A stretch of DNA of 64,000 nt, from assembly GCF_001424345.1 (NCBI RefSeq), contig NZ_LMPF01000024.1, positions 138,122 through 202,121 on the forward strand, written 5' to 3'. Shown here in pieces: positions 32,928-42,665 of the stretch (position 1 is the stretch's first letter; each line of letters starts with the position of its first letter). The position numbers and the translations under genes were made by a program. This stretch comes from Burkholderia sp. Leaf177 (GTDB lineage Bacteria; Pseudomonadota; Gammaproteobacteria; Burkholderiales; Burkholderiaceae). Under the pieces are notes generated by a model. The model ran no database searches. It was not told the DNA's origin and was given only the letters and a program-made list of their open reading frames with translations.

Positions 32928-34187
32928 ATGAGCGACTCTCAACAAAATGCCGCAGCAGCACCGGCGCCTAAAACCAGCAACACCAAGCGCCGCGTGCTGA
33001 TGTCCCTGATCGTGCTGGTCGTGATCATCGCGGCGGTGGCCTACGGGCTGTACTACTTCCTCGTCGCGCGTTTTCACGAAAGCACCGACGACGCGTATGT
33101 GAATGGCAACATCGTGCAGATCACGCCGCAAGTGGTGGGCACGGTGATCTCCGTGAACGCGGACGATACGCAAACCGTGAAGATGGGCGATCCGCTCGTC
33201 GTGCTCGATCCAGCCGATTCCAAGGTCGCGCTCGATCAGGCCGAGGCCAATCTCGCGCAGACCGTGCGCCAGGTTCGCACGCTTTTCGTCAACGACAATC
33301 AATACCAGGCGCAAGTCGCGCTGCGTCAATCGGATCTTTCGCGGGCTCAGGACGACCTGCGCCGCCGTTTGACGATTGCGCAGACCGGCGCGATCTCGGG
33401 CGAAGAAATTTCCCACGCACGCGACGCTGTGCGCGGCGCGCAAGCCTCGCTCAACGCCGCGCAGCAAGAGCTGCAGTCGAATCGTTCGCTGACATCGAAT
33501 ACGACGATTGCGAGCCATCCGAACGTGCTTGCGGCCGCTGCCAAGGTCCGCGATTCGTATATCAACTATGCACGCAACACCATGCCGGCGCCCGTGACGG
33601 GTTATGTCGCCAAGCGTTCGGTGCAGGTCGGCCAACGCGTCTCGCCGGGCAATCCGCTTATGGCGATCGTGCCGCTGAACGGCGTATGGATCGATGCTAA
33701 TTTTAAGGAAGTGCAGTTGACGCATATGCGCATCGGCCAGCCGGTTGAATTGACGGCGGACGTTTATGGTTCGGGTGTCGTGTTCCACGGCAAGGTGATC
33801 GGCTTCTCGGCGGGCACGGGCTCGGCGTTCTCGCTGCTGCCGGCGCAAAACGCAACGGGTAACTGGATCAAGGTCGTGCAACGTCTGCCGGTGCGTATCG
33901 CGCTCGATCCGCAGGAACTCGAAAAACATCCGCTGCGCATCGGTTTGTCGATGAACGTGGATGTAACCATCAAGGACGAGAACGGCGGCCAGCTCGGAGC
34001 CGCGCCGAACACTGTGTATCAGACCGACGTGTTCGCCAAATACGGCGATCAGGCCGATGCCGAAATCGCGCGCATCATCGCCGCGAACGAGGGTACGTCG
34101 GGTCCGGGAACGGGCGGCGGTTCGCAGAAGACATCGAAGGAAAAAGTTCAGCCGGCGACCAAGCAAGATCTCGCCAAGCTGATGTAA
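32928..34187 (+). CDS. emrA: Membrane-fusion (adaptor) protein of EmrA type
   Basis: A 419-residue HlyD-family periplasmic adaptor. One N-terminal transmembrane helix (VLMSLIVLVVIIAAVAYGLY), then ESTDDAYVNGNIVQITPQVV typical of EmrA/biotinyl-lipoyl-like domains, a long alpha-hairpin (residues about 95-200, heptad-rich), then APVTGYVAKRSVQVGQRVSP and the beta-barrel region WIDANFKEVQLTHMRIGQPV. It connects the EmrB pump to the outer-membrane channel. RBS GGAGC precedes ATG 32928. A Gly/Ser/Lys-rich tail of about 40 residues ends the protein. Confidence 0.94.
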   Translation: MSDSQQNAAAAPAPKTSNTKRRVLMSLIVLVVIIAAVAYGLYYFLVARFHESTDDAYVNGNIVQITPQVVGTVISVNADDTQTVKMGDPLVVLDPADSKVALDQAEANLAQTVRQVRTLFVNDNQYQAQVALRQSDLSRAQDDLRRRLTIAQTGAISGEEISHARDAVRGAQASLNAAQQELQSNRSLTSNTTIASHPNVLAAAAKVRDSYINYARNTMPAPVTGYVAKRSVQVGQRVSPGNPLMAIVPLNGVWIDANFKEVQLTHMRIGQPVELTADVYGSGVVFHGKVIGFSAGTGSAFSLLPAQNATGNWIKVVQRLPVRIALDPQELEKHPLRIGLSMNVDVTIKDENGGQLGAAPNTVYQTDVFAKYGDQADAEIARIIAANEGTSGPGTGGGSQKTSKEKVQPATKQDLAKLM

Positions 34188-34217
34188 GCGCCCTTCAAGT
34201 TTTCCGGAACCGTTCTC

Positions 34218-35777
34218 ATGTCTCAACCCAACGCCGTTCATCCGCCGCTGGAAGGCGCGAAACTCGTGATCGGCACGATCGCGGTATCGCTTGCGGTGTT
34301 CATGAATGTGCTCGACACATCCATCGCAAACGTCTCCATTCCGTCGATATCCGGTGACCTCGGGGTATCGTCGGATCAGGGCACGTGGGTGATTACGTCG
34401 TTCGCCGTCGCCAACGCGATCTCCGTGCCGCTCACGGGCTGGCTCACGCAGCGATTTGGGCAAGTGCGTTTGTTCATGACGTCGATCGTGCTATTCGTGA
34501 TCGCGTCGTGGCTCTGCGGGCTCGCGCCGAGCCTGCCCTTCCTGCTCGCCGCGCGCGTGTTGCAAGGCGCGGTCGCCGGGCCGATGATCCCACTTTCGCA
34601 AACGCTTTTGCTGGCGAGTTATCCGCGCGCGAAGGCGCCCATGGCGCTTTCCATGTGGTCGATGACCACGCTGATCGCGCCAGTCGCCGGGCCGATTCTC
34701 GGCGGCTGGATCTCCGACAATATCTCGTGGCCGTGGATTTTCTACGTCAACATTCCGGTTGGTTTCGTCGCCGCGATTGCCACGTTTGCGATCTTCCGCG
34801 AACGTGATTCCGTGATCCGCAAGGCGCCTATCGATACGGTGGGATTAAGTTTGCTCGTCATCTGGGTCGGATCGCTGCAGGTCATGCTCGATAAAGGCAA
34901 GGACCTCGACTGGTTCAACTCTACGACCATCGTCGTGCTGACGTTGATCGCGGTGATCGCGCTCGCGTTCTTCATTGTGTGGGAGCTGACCGAGGAACAT
35001 CCGGTCGTCGATTTATCTCTTTTCAAGCTGCGAAATTTCACCGGCGGAACGATCGCGCTCGCGATTGGCTATGGTTTGTACTTTGGCAATCTCGTGCTGT
35101 TGCCGCTGTGGTTGCAAACCGACATTGGCTACACGGCGACGGATGCCGGCCTTGTCCTCGCGCCGGTCGGTTTGTTTGCGGTGCTGCTCTCGCCCGTGGT
35201 CGGCAAGTTTTTGCCGCGTATCGATCCACGAAAGATCGCGACGGGTGCGTTCCTCGTGTTCGCGCTCGTGTTCTGGATGCGCTCGCGCTACACCACCGGC
35301 GTGGATACGTTCTCGTTGATGTTGCCGACGTTGATTCAGGGCATCGGCATGGCAGGGTTCTTTATTCCGCTGGTATCGATCACGTTGTCGGGACTTCCGG
35401 GCCACCGGATTCCGGCGGCATCGGGATTGTCGAACTTCGTGCGGATCATGTGCGGCGGGATCGGGACATCGATATTTTCAACCGCCTGGGATCATCGGTC
35501 GGGCGTGCATCACGCGCAACTCGTGGAGCAAGCCAATCTGTATAACCCGAACTTCAACGCGTCGATGCAACAATTCGGGGCGGCTGGATTCAGCAAGGAT
35601 CAGGGTTATGGGTTGTTCAACAGCATGGCGACGCAGCAGGCTGCGCAGTTGGGCGTGAACGATTTGTTCTATATCTCGGCGGCGATTTTTGTCGCGTTGA
35701 TTGCGTTGATCTGGATCACGAAACCTGAACGCTCAGGTGGCGGCGACTCTGCTGCGGCGGCTTCGGCAGCGCATTGA
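34218..35777 (+). CDS. emrB: Multidrug MFS transporter of EmrB/QacA (DHA2) type
   Basis: A 519-residue inner-membrane drug:proton antiporter with about 14 helices. Motif D1 in the first helix: LAVFMNVLDTSIANVSIPSI; motif A: LTGWLTQRFGQVRLF; motif C-like: LIAPVAGPILGGWISDNISW; PWIFYVNIPVGFVAA is characteristic of DHA2. It exports hydrophobic drugs, uncouplers or aromatic compounds together with EmrA and the upstream channel. It begins 30 bases after emrA and is followed by a strong shared terminator. Confidence 0.94.
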   Translation: MSQPNAVHPPLEGAKLVIGTIAVSLAVFMNVLDTSIANVSIPSISGDLGVSSDQGTWVITSFAVANAISVPLTGWLTQRFGQVRLFMTSIVLFVIASWLCGLAPSLPFLLAARVLQGAVAGPMIPLSQTLLLASYPRAKAPMALSMWSMTTLIAPVAGPILGGWISDNISWPWIFYVNIPVGFVAAIATFAIFRERDSVIRKAPIDTVGLSLLVIWVGSLQVMLDKGKDLDWFNSTTIVVLTLIAVIALAFFIVWELTEEHPVVDLSLFKLRNFTGGTIALAIGYGLYFGNLVLLPLWLQTDIGYTATDAGLVLAPVGLFAVLLSPVVGKFLPRIDPRKIATGAFLVFALVFWMRSRYTTGVDTFSLMLPTLIQGIGMAGFFIPLVSITLSGLPGHRIPAASGLSNFVRIMCGGIGTSIFSTAWDHRSGVHHAQLVEQANLYNPNFNASMQQFGAAGFSKDQGYGLFNSMATQQAAQLGVNDLFYISAAIFVALIALIWITKPERSGGGDSAAAASAAH

Positions 35778-35796
35778 AACAGCGCTCGATTATGTG

Positions 35797-35827
35797 AAAA
35801 CGCCACGGCATCCCGTGGCGTTTTTTT
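35797..35827. terminator. Bidirectional terminator between emrB and truB
   Basis: AAAACGCCACGG / CCGTGGCGTTTTTTT with a 4-base loop (35797-35827). The arms serve emrB on plus and truB on minus; the T-run overlaps the truB stop codon. Confidence 0.92.
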
Positions 35828-36761
35828 ATTCTCCCTGACCCGACACCACCAATCGCTCCGGCGCCAGTACACCTTCGCCGGCTCGGGCTACGCCGAGCAG
35901 ACGTTGTTCATCGCGGGAATAGACTCTTACGCGATCCGCGTTTGCCGGCGCATCCGCGATATCCGCAAGCTTGAGCCGCTGACCCTGGGTAAAGCGGCGG
36001 CTGGCATCGGCGTCGAGATGGACGGCCGGGAACGTGGACAACAACGCGTCCACAGGTTGCAGCCAGCTGTCACGGGCTTCGGGCGTAGCGTCGGAAAGCG
36101 TGTCCAGCGTGACCGCGTTTTCAAGCGTCAACGTGCCGACGCCGGTACGCCGCAGCGCCACCAGATGCGCTCCGCAATTCAGCTTCTCGCCGATATCCTC
36201 AGCCAGCGTGCGCACATACGTGCCTTTGCTGCACGTCACTCGAAACGTCACGTTCGGCAACGCGCATGCGATCATTTCCAGCGCAAGAATTGTCACGTTG
36301 CGCGCCTCGCGCTCGACCGTTTGCCCGGCCCGCGCGTATTCATACAGCGGCTTGCCGTCGCGCTTGAGCGCTGAATACATCGGCGGGATTTGCGTGATCT
36401 CGCCGCGAAAAGCAGCCATTGCGGCGTGGATCGCGGCTTCGTTGCACGTGACTTCGCGTGTTTCCAGCGCTTCGCCTTCCGCGTCGCCCGTGGTAGTGCG
36501 AACGCCGAGGCGCATGGTGGCTTCGTAGGTTTTATCGGCTTCGAGCAAGTCCTGCGAAAATTTCGTCGCCTCGCCAAAACAAAGCGGCAGCAAGCCAGTC
36601 GCCAGCGGATCAAGCGTGCCGGTGTGCCCGGCCTTTTTCGCCAGATAAATTCGCTTGGCGCGAATCAGCGCGTCGTTGCTGGACAAGCCAAGCGGTTTGT
36701 CGAGCAACAACACGCCATCGAGCAAACGCCGGGGAATCTTTGGACGAGCAGCACCGTTCAT
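35826..36761 (-). CDS. truB: tRNA pseudouridine-55 synthase TruB
   Basis: A 311-residue enzyme that makes the universal pseudouridine 55 in the tRNA T-loop. Conserved DGVLLLDKPLGLSSNDAL at the start; catalytic GHTGTLDPLATGLLPLCFG with Asp51; YSALKRDGKPLYEYARAGQ; KGTYVRTLAEDIGEKL; C-terminal PUA-like region with FTQGQRLKLADIAD. Intact and normal length. It follows rbfA by only 3 bases in the rimP-nusA-infB-rbfA-truB order, where it is usually found. Confidence 0.96.
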   Translation of the reverse strand: MNGAARPKIPRRLLDGVLLLDKPLGLSSNDALIRAKRIYLAKKAGHTGTLDPLATGLLPLCFGEATKFSQDLLEADKTYEATMRLGVRTTTGDAEGEALETREVTCNEAAIHAAMAAFRGEITQIPPMYSALKRDGKPLYEYARAGQTVEREARNVTILALEMIACALPNVTFRVTCSKGTYVRTLAEDIGEKLNCGAHLVALRRTGVGTLTLENAVTLDTLSDATPEARDSWLQPVDALLSTFPAVHLDADASRRFTQGQRLKLADIADAPANADRVRVYSRDEQRLLGVARAGEGVLAPERLVVSGQGE

Positions 36762-36764
36762 CGA

Positions 36765-37160
36765 TCAGGCGCCCTTCTCTGCTTGCTCAGGTTCTTCGTC
36801 GTCCTTCGCGCGCGTGGAGTTGGCTTCGTCAATCAACTTCGACATTTCCACTGCACGCACGACGGTCTGGTCGTAGTGAAAATGCAGCGTCGGAACCGTG
36901 TGGATATGCAGGCGCTTGAACAGCAAGTTGTGCAAATGCCCCGCCGCGTGATTCAAGCCGGCTTCGGTTTCCTTGGGATCGCCCGTAAGCGTCGTGAAAT
37001 AAACCTTCGCGTGCGCGTAGTCGGGCGTCAGTTCGACGCTCTGAAACGTCACCATGCCGATTCGCGGGTCTTTCACGTCACGCACCAGTTCGGCGAGATC
37101 GCGCTGGATCTGATCCGCAATCTGCACGTTGCGGTTAGGGGAAGTACGTTTCTTGGCCAT
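36765..37160 (-). CDS. rbfA: 30S ribosome-binding factor RbfA
   Basis: A 131-residue cold-shock/ribosome maturation factor that binds the 30S subunit and helps mature the 16S 5' end. Family features: RNVQIADQIQRDLAELVRDV, KDPRIGMVTFQSVELTPDYA with the KH-like beta strands, HAKVYFTTL, and the C-terminal LHFHYDQTVVRAVEMSKLID. The acidic tail (DDEEPEQAEKGA) is common. It starts 96 bases after infB; a strong terminator-like hairpin lies between them. Confidence 0.93.
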   Translation of the reverse strand: MAKKRTSPNRNVQIADQIQRDLAELVRDVKDPRIGMVTFQSVELTPDYAHAKVYFTTLTGDPKETEAGLNHAAGHLHNLLFKRLHIHTVPTLHFHYDQTVVRAVEMSKLIDEANSTRAKDDEEPEQAEKGA

Positions 37161-37195
37161 GATATTTCCGATAATTTGTGTATCGCCGGACGCGC

Positions 37196-37235
37196 AAATA
37201 AAAAGGGCGGAGCGGGCGTGAAGCCCACTCCGCCC
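37196..37235 (-). terminator. Terminator-like hairpin between infB and rbfA
   Basis: On the minus strand GGGCGGAGTGGGC (37235-37223), loop TTCAC, GCCCGCTCCGCCC (37217-37205; one G-T pair), then TTTTTATTTG. It has all features of an intrinsic terminator although the operon continues into rbfA-truB 40 bases later, so it probably attenuates. Confidence 0.85.
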
Positions 37236-37256
37236 TCGAGTCCAGCGATGAATCTT

Positions 37257-40244
37257 TTACAGCGTCCGTGCGACTTCGGTCACTTCGAAGATCTCGAACT
37301 GGTCGCCTTCGACCATGTCGTTGTAGTTCTTCAGCGAGATACCGCACTCGAAGCCTTGGCGCACTTCCTTCGCGTCGTCCTTGAAGCGCTTGAGCGAATC
37401 GATTTCGCCCGTGTGGACAACCACGTTGTTGCGCAACACGCGAACCATCGAGTTACGCTTGACCACGCCGTCGGTAACCATACAACCCGCAATCGCGCCG
37501 ATCTTCGGCACGCGGATGATCTGGCGAACCTCGACCATACCCGTGACCACTTCGCGCTTCTCCGGCGAGAGCATGCCCGACATTGCCGCTTTCACTTCAT
37601 CCACAGCGTCATAGATGATGTTGTAGTAACGAATGTCGATACCGTTCGACTCCGCCACCTTGCGAGCCTGAGCATCCGCACGCGTGTTGAAGCCGATGAT
37701 GACCGCCTTCGAAGCCGTCGCCAGATTGACGTCCGACTCGCTGATCGCGCCAACCGCGCTGTGCACGATCTGCACGCGCACTTCGTTGGTGGACAACTTG
37801 ACCAGCGACTGCACCAGCGCTTCCTGCGAACCTTGCACGTCGGCCTTGACGATCAACGGCAGGTTCTGCACGTTGCCTTCCGTCATGGACTCCAGCATGT
37901 TTTCCAGCTTGGCGGCTTGCTGCTTCGCCAGCTTGACGTCGCGGAACTTGCCTTGACGGAACAACGCGATTTCGCGCGCCTTGCGTTCGTCCGGCAGGAC
38001 CATGACTTCTTCACCAGCGCCCGGCACTTCCGACAAACCTTGAATCTCGACCGGAATCGACGGACCTGCCGACTTGATCGGCTTGCCGGTTTCGTCGAGC
38101 ATGGCTCGAACGCGGCCAAAAGCCGTACCCGCCAGCACGATGTCGCCACGATTCAACGTACCCGACGTCACCAGGATGGTCGCAACCGGACCCTTGCCCT
38201 TGTCGAGCTTCGCTTCGATCACGAGACCCTTGGCAGGTGCATCGACCGGCGCCTTGAGTTCCATGACTTCGGCTTGCAGCGACAGATTTTCCAGCAAGCT
38301 GTCGATACCAACACCGGTCTTGGCCGACACTTCGATGAACGGCGAATCACCACCGTACTCTTCCGGCACAACGCCTTCAGCGACCAGTTCCTGCTTCACG
38401 CGCTCGGACGCTGCGCCCGGCTTGTCGATCTTGTTGATCGCCACGACGATAGGCACGCCGCCCGCCTTCGCGTGAGCAATGGCTTCCTTCGTTTGCGGCA
38501 TCACGCCGTCATCCGCGGCAACCACGAGAATCACGATGTCCGTTGCCTTCGCGCCGCGGGCCCGCATGGCCGTGAAGGCCTCGTGGCCAGGGGTGTCGAG
38601 GAACGTGATCACGCCGCGCGGCGTTTCCACGTGATACGCGCCAATGTGCTGCGTAATCCCGCCCGCTTCACCCGATGCAACCTTCGCACGGCGGATGTAA
38701 TCGAGCAGCGAGGTCTTGCCGTGGTCGACGTGACCCATGACCGTGACCACCGGAGGACGCGGCAGGCGTTCGCCCACTTCTTCCTGCGTCTCGCCTTCGA
38801 CCAGCAATGCTTCCGGATCGTCCAGCTTGGCCGCAACCGCGCTGTGACCCAGTTCTTCCACGACGATCATCGCGGTTTCCTGGTCCAGCACCTGGTTGAT
38901 GGTGACCATCTGGCCAAGCTTCATCATCACCTTGATGACTTCCGAAGCCTTCACCGACATCTTGTGCGCCAGATCCGCGACCGATACCGTTTCCGGCACG
39001 TGCACTTCGCGCACCACGGGTTCCGTCGGCGCCTGGAAGTTGGTCTGATCCTGATGCTTGCCACGACCCTTCGGGCCGCCGCGCCAGCCGCGGTCTACGC
39101 CGCCGCTGGTGTCGCCGCGCGTCTTGATACCGCGACGCTTGGCTGCATCGTCCTGCCAGCTGCTCTTGCCGCCGGCCTTCTTCTTGTCCGGCCCGAGCGA
39201 CGGAGCGGTCGTTGCCGGTGCGCCTGCAGCCGGCTTTTTCGCCGCTGCCGGACGTGCCGGTGCAGATCCTTCCGGACGTGCCGGCTTGTGCAGCGTGCCC
39301 TTGGCTTCCGCAGCCTTCGCGCCTTCGGCCACCTTGGCAGCAGCGGCCGCGGCAGCTACGGCGGCCGGAGTCGGCTCGGCTGGCTTCGCCTGCTGAGCCT
39401 TGCGCGGCGTATTCATCATTTCGCGAATGGCGCGCGCTTCGGCTTCAGCCGCGGCACGGCGTTTCGCAATCTGGTCATGCTCGGCGCGAGCCTTTTCGGT
39501 CGCGGCGCGCGCAGCGTCTTCAGCCTTCTTGGCAGCTTCGCGTTGAGCGGCGCGCTCGGCAGCGGCCTTTTCATCGACTTGCGGCGCAACCACTTCGGCT
39601 TTCACGGGTTCGTCGGCCACGTTTTCCGTCTTCGATTCGGCACGCGTATCCTGACGGGCAGTCGCCGCAGCACGCGAGATCTCCGCAGCTTCCGCCTGGG
39701 CGGCAGCACGCTTCGCTTCTTCTTCCTCAGCGCGGCGGCGCTCGGCTTCAGCTGCCGCTTCGCGCGCAACACGTTCCGCCTCTTCGCGCTCGAAGCGCTC
39801 CTGGCGTTCCTTCAGTTCAAGCGCTTCTTTCTCAAGCAGCTCAGCAGCATGACGCGCTTCTTCATCGCGACGCTGCAATTCGGCTTCGTCCACTTCGTCT
39901 TCGACGTGGTTCGCACCTTCGGCTACTTGTTCGACACCGCTCTGATCACGCTGCACGAACACGCGCTTCTTGCGGACCTCGACCTGAATGGTGCGAGCTT
40001 TACCCGTAGAGTCGGATTGTTTGATTTCCGACGTATGCCGGCGGGTCAAAGTGATCTTGCGTTTGTCGGCGTCGGCGGAACCGTGCGACTTGCGCAAGTG
40101 TTCGAGCAGGCGCGACTTGTCCGTCTCGGACAAATCGTCATCCTCGCTCGCTTTCGTGACGCCAGCCGCCTGCAACTGCTCGAGCAGGACGCCCGCAGGC
40201 ATTTTGAGTTCCGCGGCAAATTGGGCTACGTTGTTACTCGCCAT
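37257..40244 (-). CDS. infB: Translation initiation factor IF-2
   Basis: A 995-residue GTPase that brings initiator tRNA to the 30S subunit and promotes subunit joining. N-terminal IF2_N domain (VAQFAAELKMPAGVLLEQLQ), then a 350-residue charged Ala/Glu/Arg coiled-coil and Ala/Pro-rich region typical of long beta-proteobacterial IF-2. A second IF2_N repeat (VSVADLAHKMSVKASEVIKV) is followed by the G domain with VMGHVDHGKTSLLD, GGITQHIGAY, DTPGHEAF and NKIDKPGA. Domains II-IV end with VEGDQFEIFEVTEVARTL. It starts 93 bases after nusA. Confidence 0.97.
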   Translation of the reverse strand: MASNNVAQFAAELKMPAGVLLEQLQAAGVTKASEDDDLSETDKSRLLEHLRKSHGSADADKRKITLTRRHTSEIKQSDSTGKARTIQVEVRKKRVFVQRDQSGVEQVAEGANHVEDEVDEAELQRRDEEARHAAELLEKEALELKERQERFEREEAERVAREAAAEAERRRAEEEEAKRAAAQAEAAEISRAAATARQDTRAESKTENVADEPVKAEVVAPQVDEKAAAERAAQREAAKKAEDAARAATEKARAEHDQIAKRRAAAEAEARAIREMMNTPRKAQQAKPAEPTPAAVAAAAAAAKVAEGAKAAEAKGTLHKPARPEGSAPARPAAAKKPAAGAPATTAPSLGPDKKKAGGKSSWQDDAAKRRGIKTRGDTSGGVDRGWRGGPKGRGKHQDQTNFQAPTEPVVREVHVPETVSVADLAHKMSVKASEVIKVMMKLGQMVTINQVLDQETAMIVVEELGHSAVAAKLDDPEALLVEGETQEEVGERLPRPPVVTVMGHVDHGKTSLLDYIRRAKVASGEAGGITQHIGAYHVETPRGVITFLDTPGHEAFTAMRARGAKATDIVILVVAADDGVMPQTKEAIAHAKAGGVPIVVAINKIDKPGAASERVKQELVAEGVVPEEYGGDSPFIEVSAKTGVGIDSLLENLSLQAEVMELKAPVDAPAKGLVIEAKLDKGKGPVATILVTSGTLNRGDIVLAGTAFGRVRAMLDETGKPIKSAGPSIPVEIQGLSEVPGAGEEVMVLPDERKAREIALFRQGKFRDVKLAKQQAAKLENMLESMTEGNVQNLPLIVKADVQGSQEALVQSLVKLSTNEVRVQIVHSAVGAISESDVNLATASKAVIIGFNTRADAQARKVAESNGIDIRYYNIIYDAVDEVKAAMSGMLSPEKREVVTGMVEVRQIIRVPKIGAIAGCMVTDGVVKRNSMVRVLRNNVVVHTGEIDSLKRFKDDAKEVRQGFECGISLKNYNDMVEGDQFEIFEVTEVARTL

Positions 40245-40337
40245 TCATTCCTCTTGATGCAAGGACAAATTCCCTGCTGTTTGATCGGGGTCATGCGGCC
40301 AGCCGGCCGCGATATATCAGTGCGCCATGGTCATTTC

Positions 40338-41813
40338 TCACTGGAACCAGTGTTCACGTGCTTTCATGATCAACGCCTTAGCGGCATCCTCTTCAATACT
40401 GGTCATCTCGACCAGCTCATCTACAGCCAGCTCCGCGAGGTCGTCGCGTGTCCGGATCTGATGTTCTTCGAGCTTCGCGTACAACTCGTCGGTCATGCCT
40501 TCGAGGCTCTTCAGGTCGAGTGCAACGCCTTCGACCTTCTCTTCATTCGCAATCGCCATTGTCAGAAGTGCGTCACGAGCGCGGTTACGCAGTTCGTGAA
40601 CCGTGTCTTCGTCGAAGGCTTCGATTTCGAGCATTTCGTTGAGCGGCACATACGCGATCTCTTCGAGGCTGGTAAAGCCTTCGTCGATGAGAATGTCAGC
40701 TACTTCTTCGTCGACGTCGAGACGCGCCATGAACAGGCCGCGCAAGGTGCCACGCTCTTCGTTTTGCTTAAGCGCCGACTCGTCCGGCGTCATGATGTTG
40801 ATCTGCCAGCCGGTCAGCTCGCTGGCAAGACGCACGTTCTGGCCGCTACGGCCAATGGCGACCGCCAGTTCATTCTCGTCCACGACGACGTCCATCGAAT
40901 GTTTTTCTTCATCGACGACGATCGACTGTACGGCAGCCGGCGCGAGAGCGCCGATCACGAACTGGGCGGGATCCTCCGACCATAGCACGATGTCGACGTT
41001 CTCGCCACCGAGCTCATTTCGCACCGCCTGCACCCGCGAACCACGAATCCCCACGCACGTACCGATCGGGTCGATGCGCTTGTCATAAGCGATCACACCA
41101 ATTTTCGCACGCACGCCAGGATCGCGCGCAGCCGCCTTGATTTCGAGCAAACCCTGCTCGATTTCCGGCACTTCCATTTCAAACAGCTTCATCAGGAACT
41201 CGGGCGCCGTGCGCGAGAGTTCGATCTGCGGGCCACGCGCCGTACGATCAACCTTCGCGATATACGCGCGAACCCGGTCGCCGACTCGCAGGTTTTCCTT
41301 CGGAATCAGCTGGTCGCGGCGCAAGAGCGCTTCCACACGACCCGATTCGACGATGAAATTACCTTTGTCCAGACGCTTGACTGCGCCGGTCATGATCTTT
41401 TCGCCGCGTTCCAGGAAGTCGTTCAGGATCTGCTCGCGTTCGGCATCTCGAACCTTCTGGAGAATGACCTGTTTGGCAGCCTGCGCACCGATCCGGCCAA
41501 ACTCGATGGACGGAATGGGTTGCTCGATGAATTCGTCGATCTGCGCGTCGGGCTTTTCTTCTTTCGCCTCGAACAACAGGATTTCCTGATCCGGCTCTTG
41601 CAGGCCGGCTTCGTCCGGCACCACTTTCCAGCGGCGGAACGTCTCGTGCTCGCCGCTTTCGCGGTCGATCGCCACGCGGATGTCCACGTCTTCCTCGAAC
41701 AGCTTCTTCGTTGCCGAAGCAAGTGCAGCTTCGAGCGCTGCGTACACCACGTCCTTGTTGACGTTCTTCTCGCGCGCCAGCGCATCCGCCAGCATCAAAA
41801 CTTCGCGACTCAT
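40338..41813 (-). CDS. nusA: Transcription elongation/termination factor NusA
   Basis: A 491-residue RNA-polymerase-binding factor controlling pausing, termination and antitermination. N-terminal domain EVLMLADALAREKNVNKDVV; S1 domain GDRVRAYIAKVDRTARGPQI; KH domains with CVGIRGSRVQAVRNELGGEN and AIGRSGQNVRLASELTGWQI; two acidic C-terminal repeats (VADILIDEGFTSLEEIAYVP and YAKLEEHQIRTRDDLAELAV) as in E. coli. The start overlaps the rimP stop as ATGA, so translation is coupled. Confidence 0.97.
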   Translation of the reverse strand: MSREVLMLADALAREKNVNKDVVYAALEAALASATKKLFEEDVDIRVAIDRESGEHETFRRWKVVPDEAGLQEPDQEILLFEAKEEKPDAQIDEFIEQPIPSIEFGRIGAQAAKQVILQKVRDAEREQILNDFLERGEKIMTGAVKRLDKGNFIVESGRVEALLRRDQLIPKENLRVGDRVRAYIAKVDRTARGPQIELSRTAPEFLMKLFEMEVPEIEQGLLEIKAAARDPGVRAKIGVIAYDKRIDPIGTCVGIRGSRVQAVRNELGGENVDIVLWSEDPAQFVIGALAPAAVQSIVVDEEKHSMDVVVDENELAVAIGRSGQNVRLASELTGWQINIMTPDESALKQNEERGTLRGLFMARLDVDEEVADILIDEGFTSLEEIAYVPLNEMLEIEAFDEDTVHELRNRARDALLTMAIANEEKVEGVALDLKSLEGMTDELYAKLEEHQIRTRDDLAELAVDELVEMTSIEEDAAKALIMKAREHWFQ

Positions 41814-42271
41814 TGTTTGCGGCTCCTAAAGTCAACTTTGGGGACGAGACGTGCTTTATCGAGGTCTGCGAGCGTGAAATCGAGCATCGCAGCGCCGCCG
41901 TCCTTCCCTTCGAATTCCAAACCGATCGACTCGCCGTCTGGTGCATGCAGGATGCCCCGGTACGACTTGCGCCCGTCCAGCGGCTTCTTCAATGTAATGG
42001 TGGCTTCGCTGCCTGCGAAGCGTTCGAAATCCGCCAATTTCTTGAGCGGACGATCGAGACCCGGCGACCCGACTTCGAGCCGCGAGTAATCGATATTCTC
42101 CACTTCGAACAGATACTGAAGCTGACGTGTGACTTTCTCACAGTCTTCAATCGCGATACCGGCGGGCTGGTCGATCGAGATACGCAGCAAACCGCCTCCC
42201 GCGCGCTCGATTTCAACAAGTTCGTAGCCCAGGCCAGAGACCGTGGTTTCGATGATTTCCGTCAGTTGCAC
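41810..42271 (-). CDS. rimP: Ribosome maturation factor RimP
   Basis: A 153-residue factor for 30S assembly. It has a two-domain RimP fold: LTEIIETTVSGLGYELVEIE, LRISIDQPAGIAIEDCEKVT, YSRLEVGSPGLDRPLKKLAD (signature), and the C-terminal SH3-like domain with GESIGLEFEGKDGGAAMLDF. I chose GTG 42271 (VQLTEII), which matches the family N-terminus and has TTGGAG about 9 bases upstream. The frame stays open upstream, but that stretch does not look like RimP. First gene of the nusA-infB operon. Confidence 0.92.
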   Translation of the reverse strand: MQLTEIIETTVSGLGYELVEIERAGGGLLRISIDQPAGIAIEDCEKVTRQLQYLFEVENIDYSRLEVGSPGLDRPLKKLADFERFAGSEATITLKKPLDGRKSYRGILHAPDGESIGLEFEGKDGGAAMLDFTLADLDKARLVPKVDFRSRKQ

Positions 42272-42372
42272 AGTAAAAGACTCCAAGATGTTCGCGCGCT
42301 CCACGCCGAACACCTGCGGACCGCGCCTTGAGCCGGCGCATTCGCACACCCAAGATGCTGAACCGAAAGCCC

Positions 42373-42397
42373 AAAAAAAAATGGGCGCAACGCCCAT
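42373..42397 (-). terminator. Intrinsic terminator downstream of rluB, upstream of rimP
   Basis: Minus strand: ATGGGCG (42397-42391), loop TTG, CGCCCAT (42387-42381), followed by nine T in all (TTTTTTTTTGGG). It is 314 bases beyond the rluB stop. Confidence 0.85.
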
Positions 42398-42665
42398 CCT
42401 TCTGTACCGCGATCACATCCGGGCGGCGAAACAATCACCATGCCCATCGACTTCGTGATTTTAGCCATTTTTCGGGATAAACGCAACCAATACGCCCTGT
42501 GTAAAGGCGTTTGACGGCCATTTACAAGACAAATCGAAGCTGTTTATCGCGCTTTCGCCGCACTTTCGCGCGCTTTGGTGCTGACCAAAAGACCTGAACC
42601 GCGATGCCAACACGTGGTTCACGCGCGAAGCAAGCGGATCGAACCTGCGCTCGTACTCTTTTTTT

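Noticed and set aside
36390..40985. Very long plus-strand open frame (about 1530 codons) antisense to rbfA, infB and nusA
   Set aside because: It mirrors the codon bias of well-supported infB/nusA genes on the other strand; its translation is Arg/His/Leu-rich low-complexity text with no domain.
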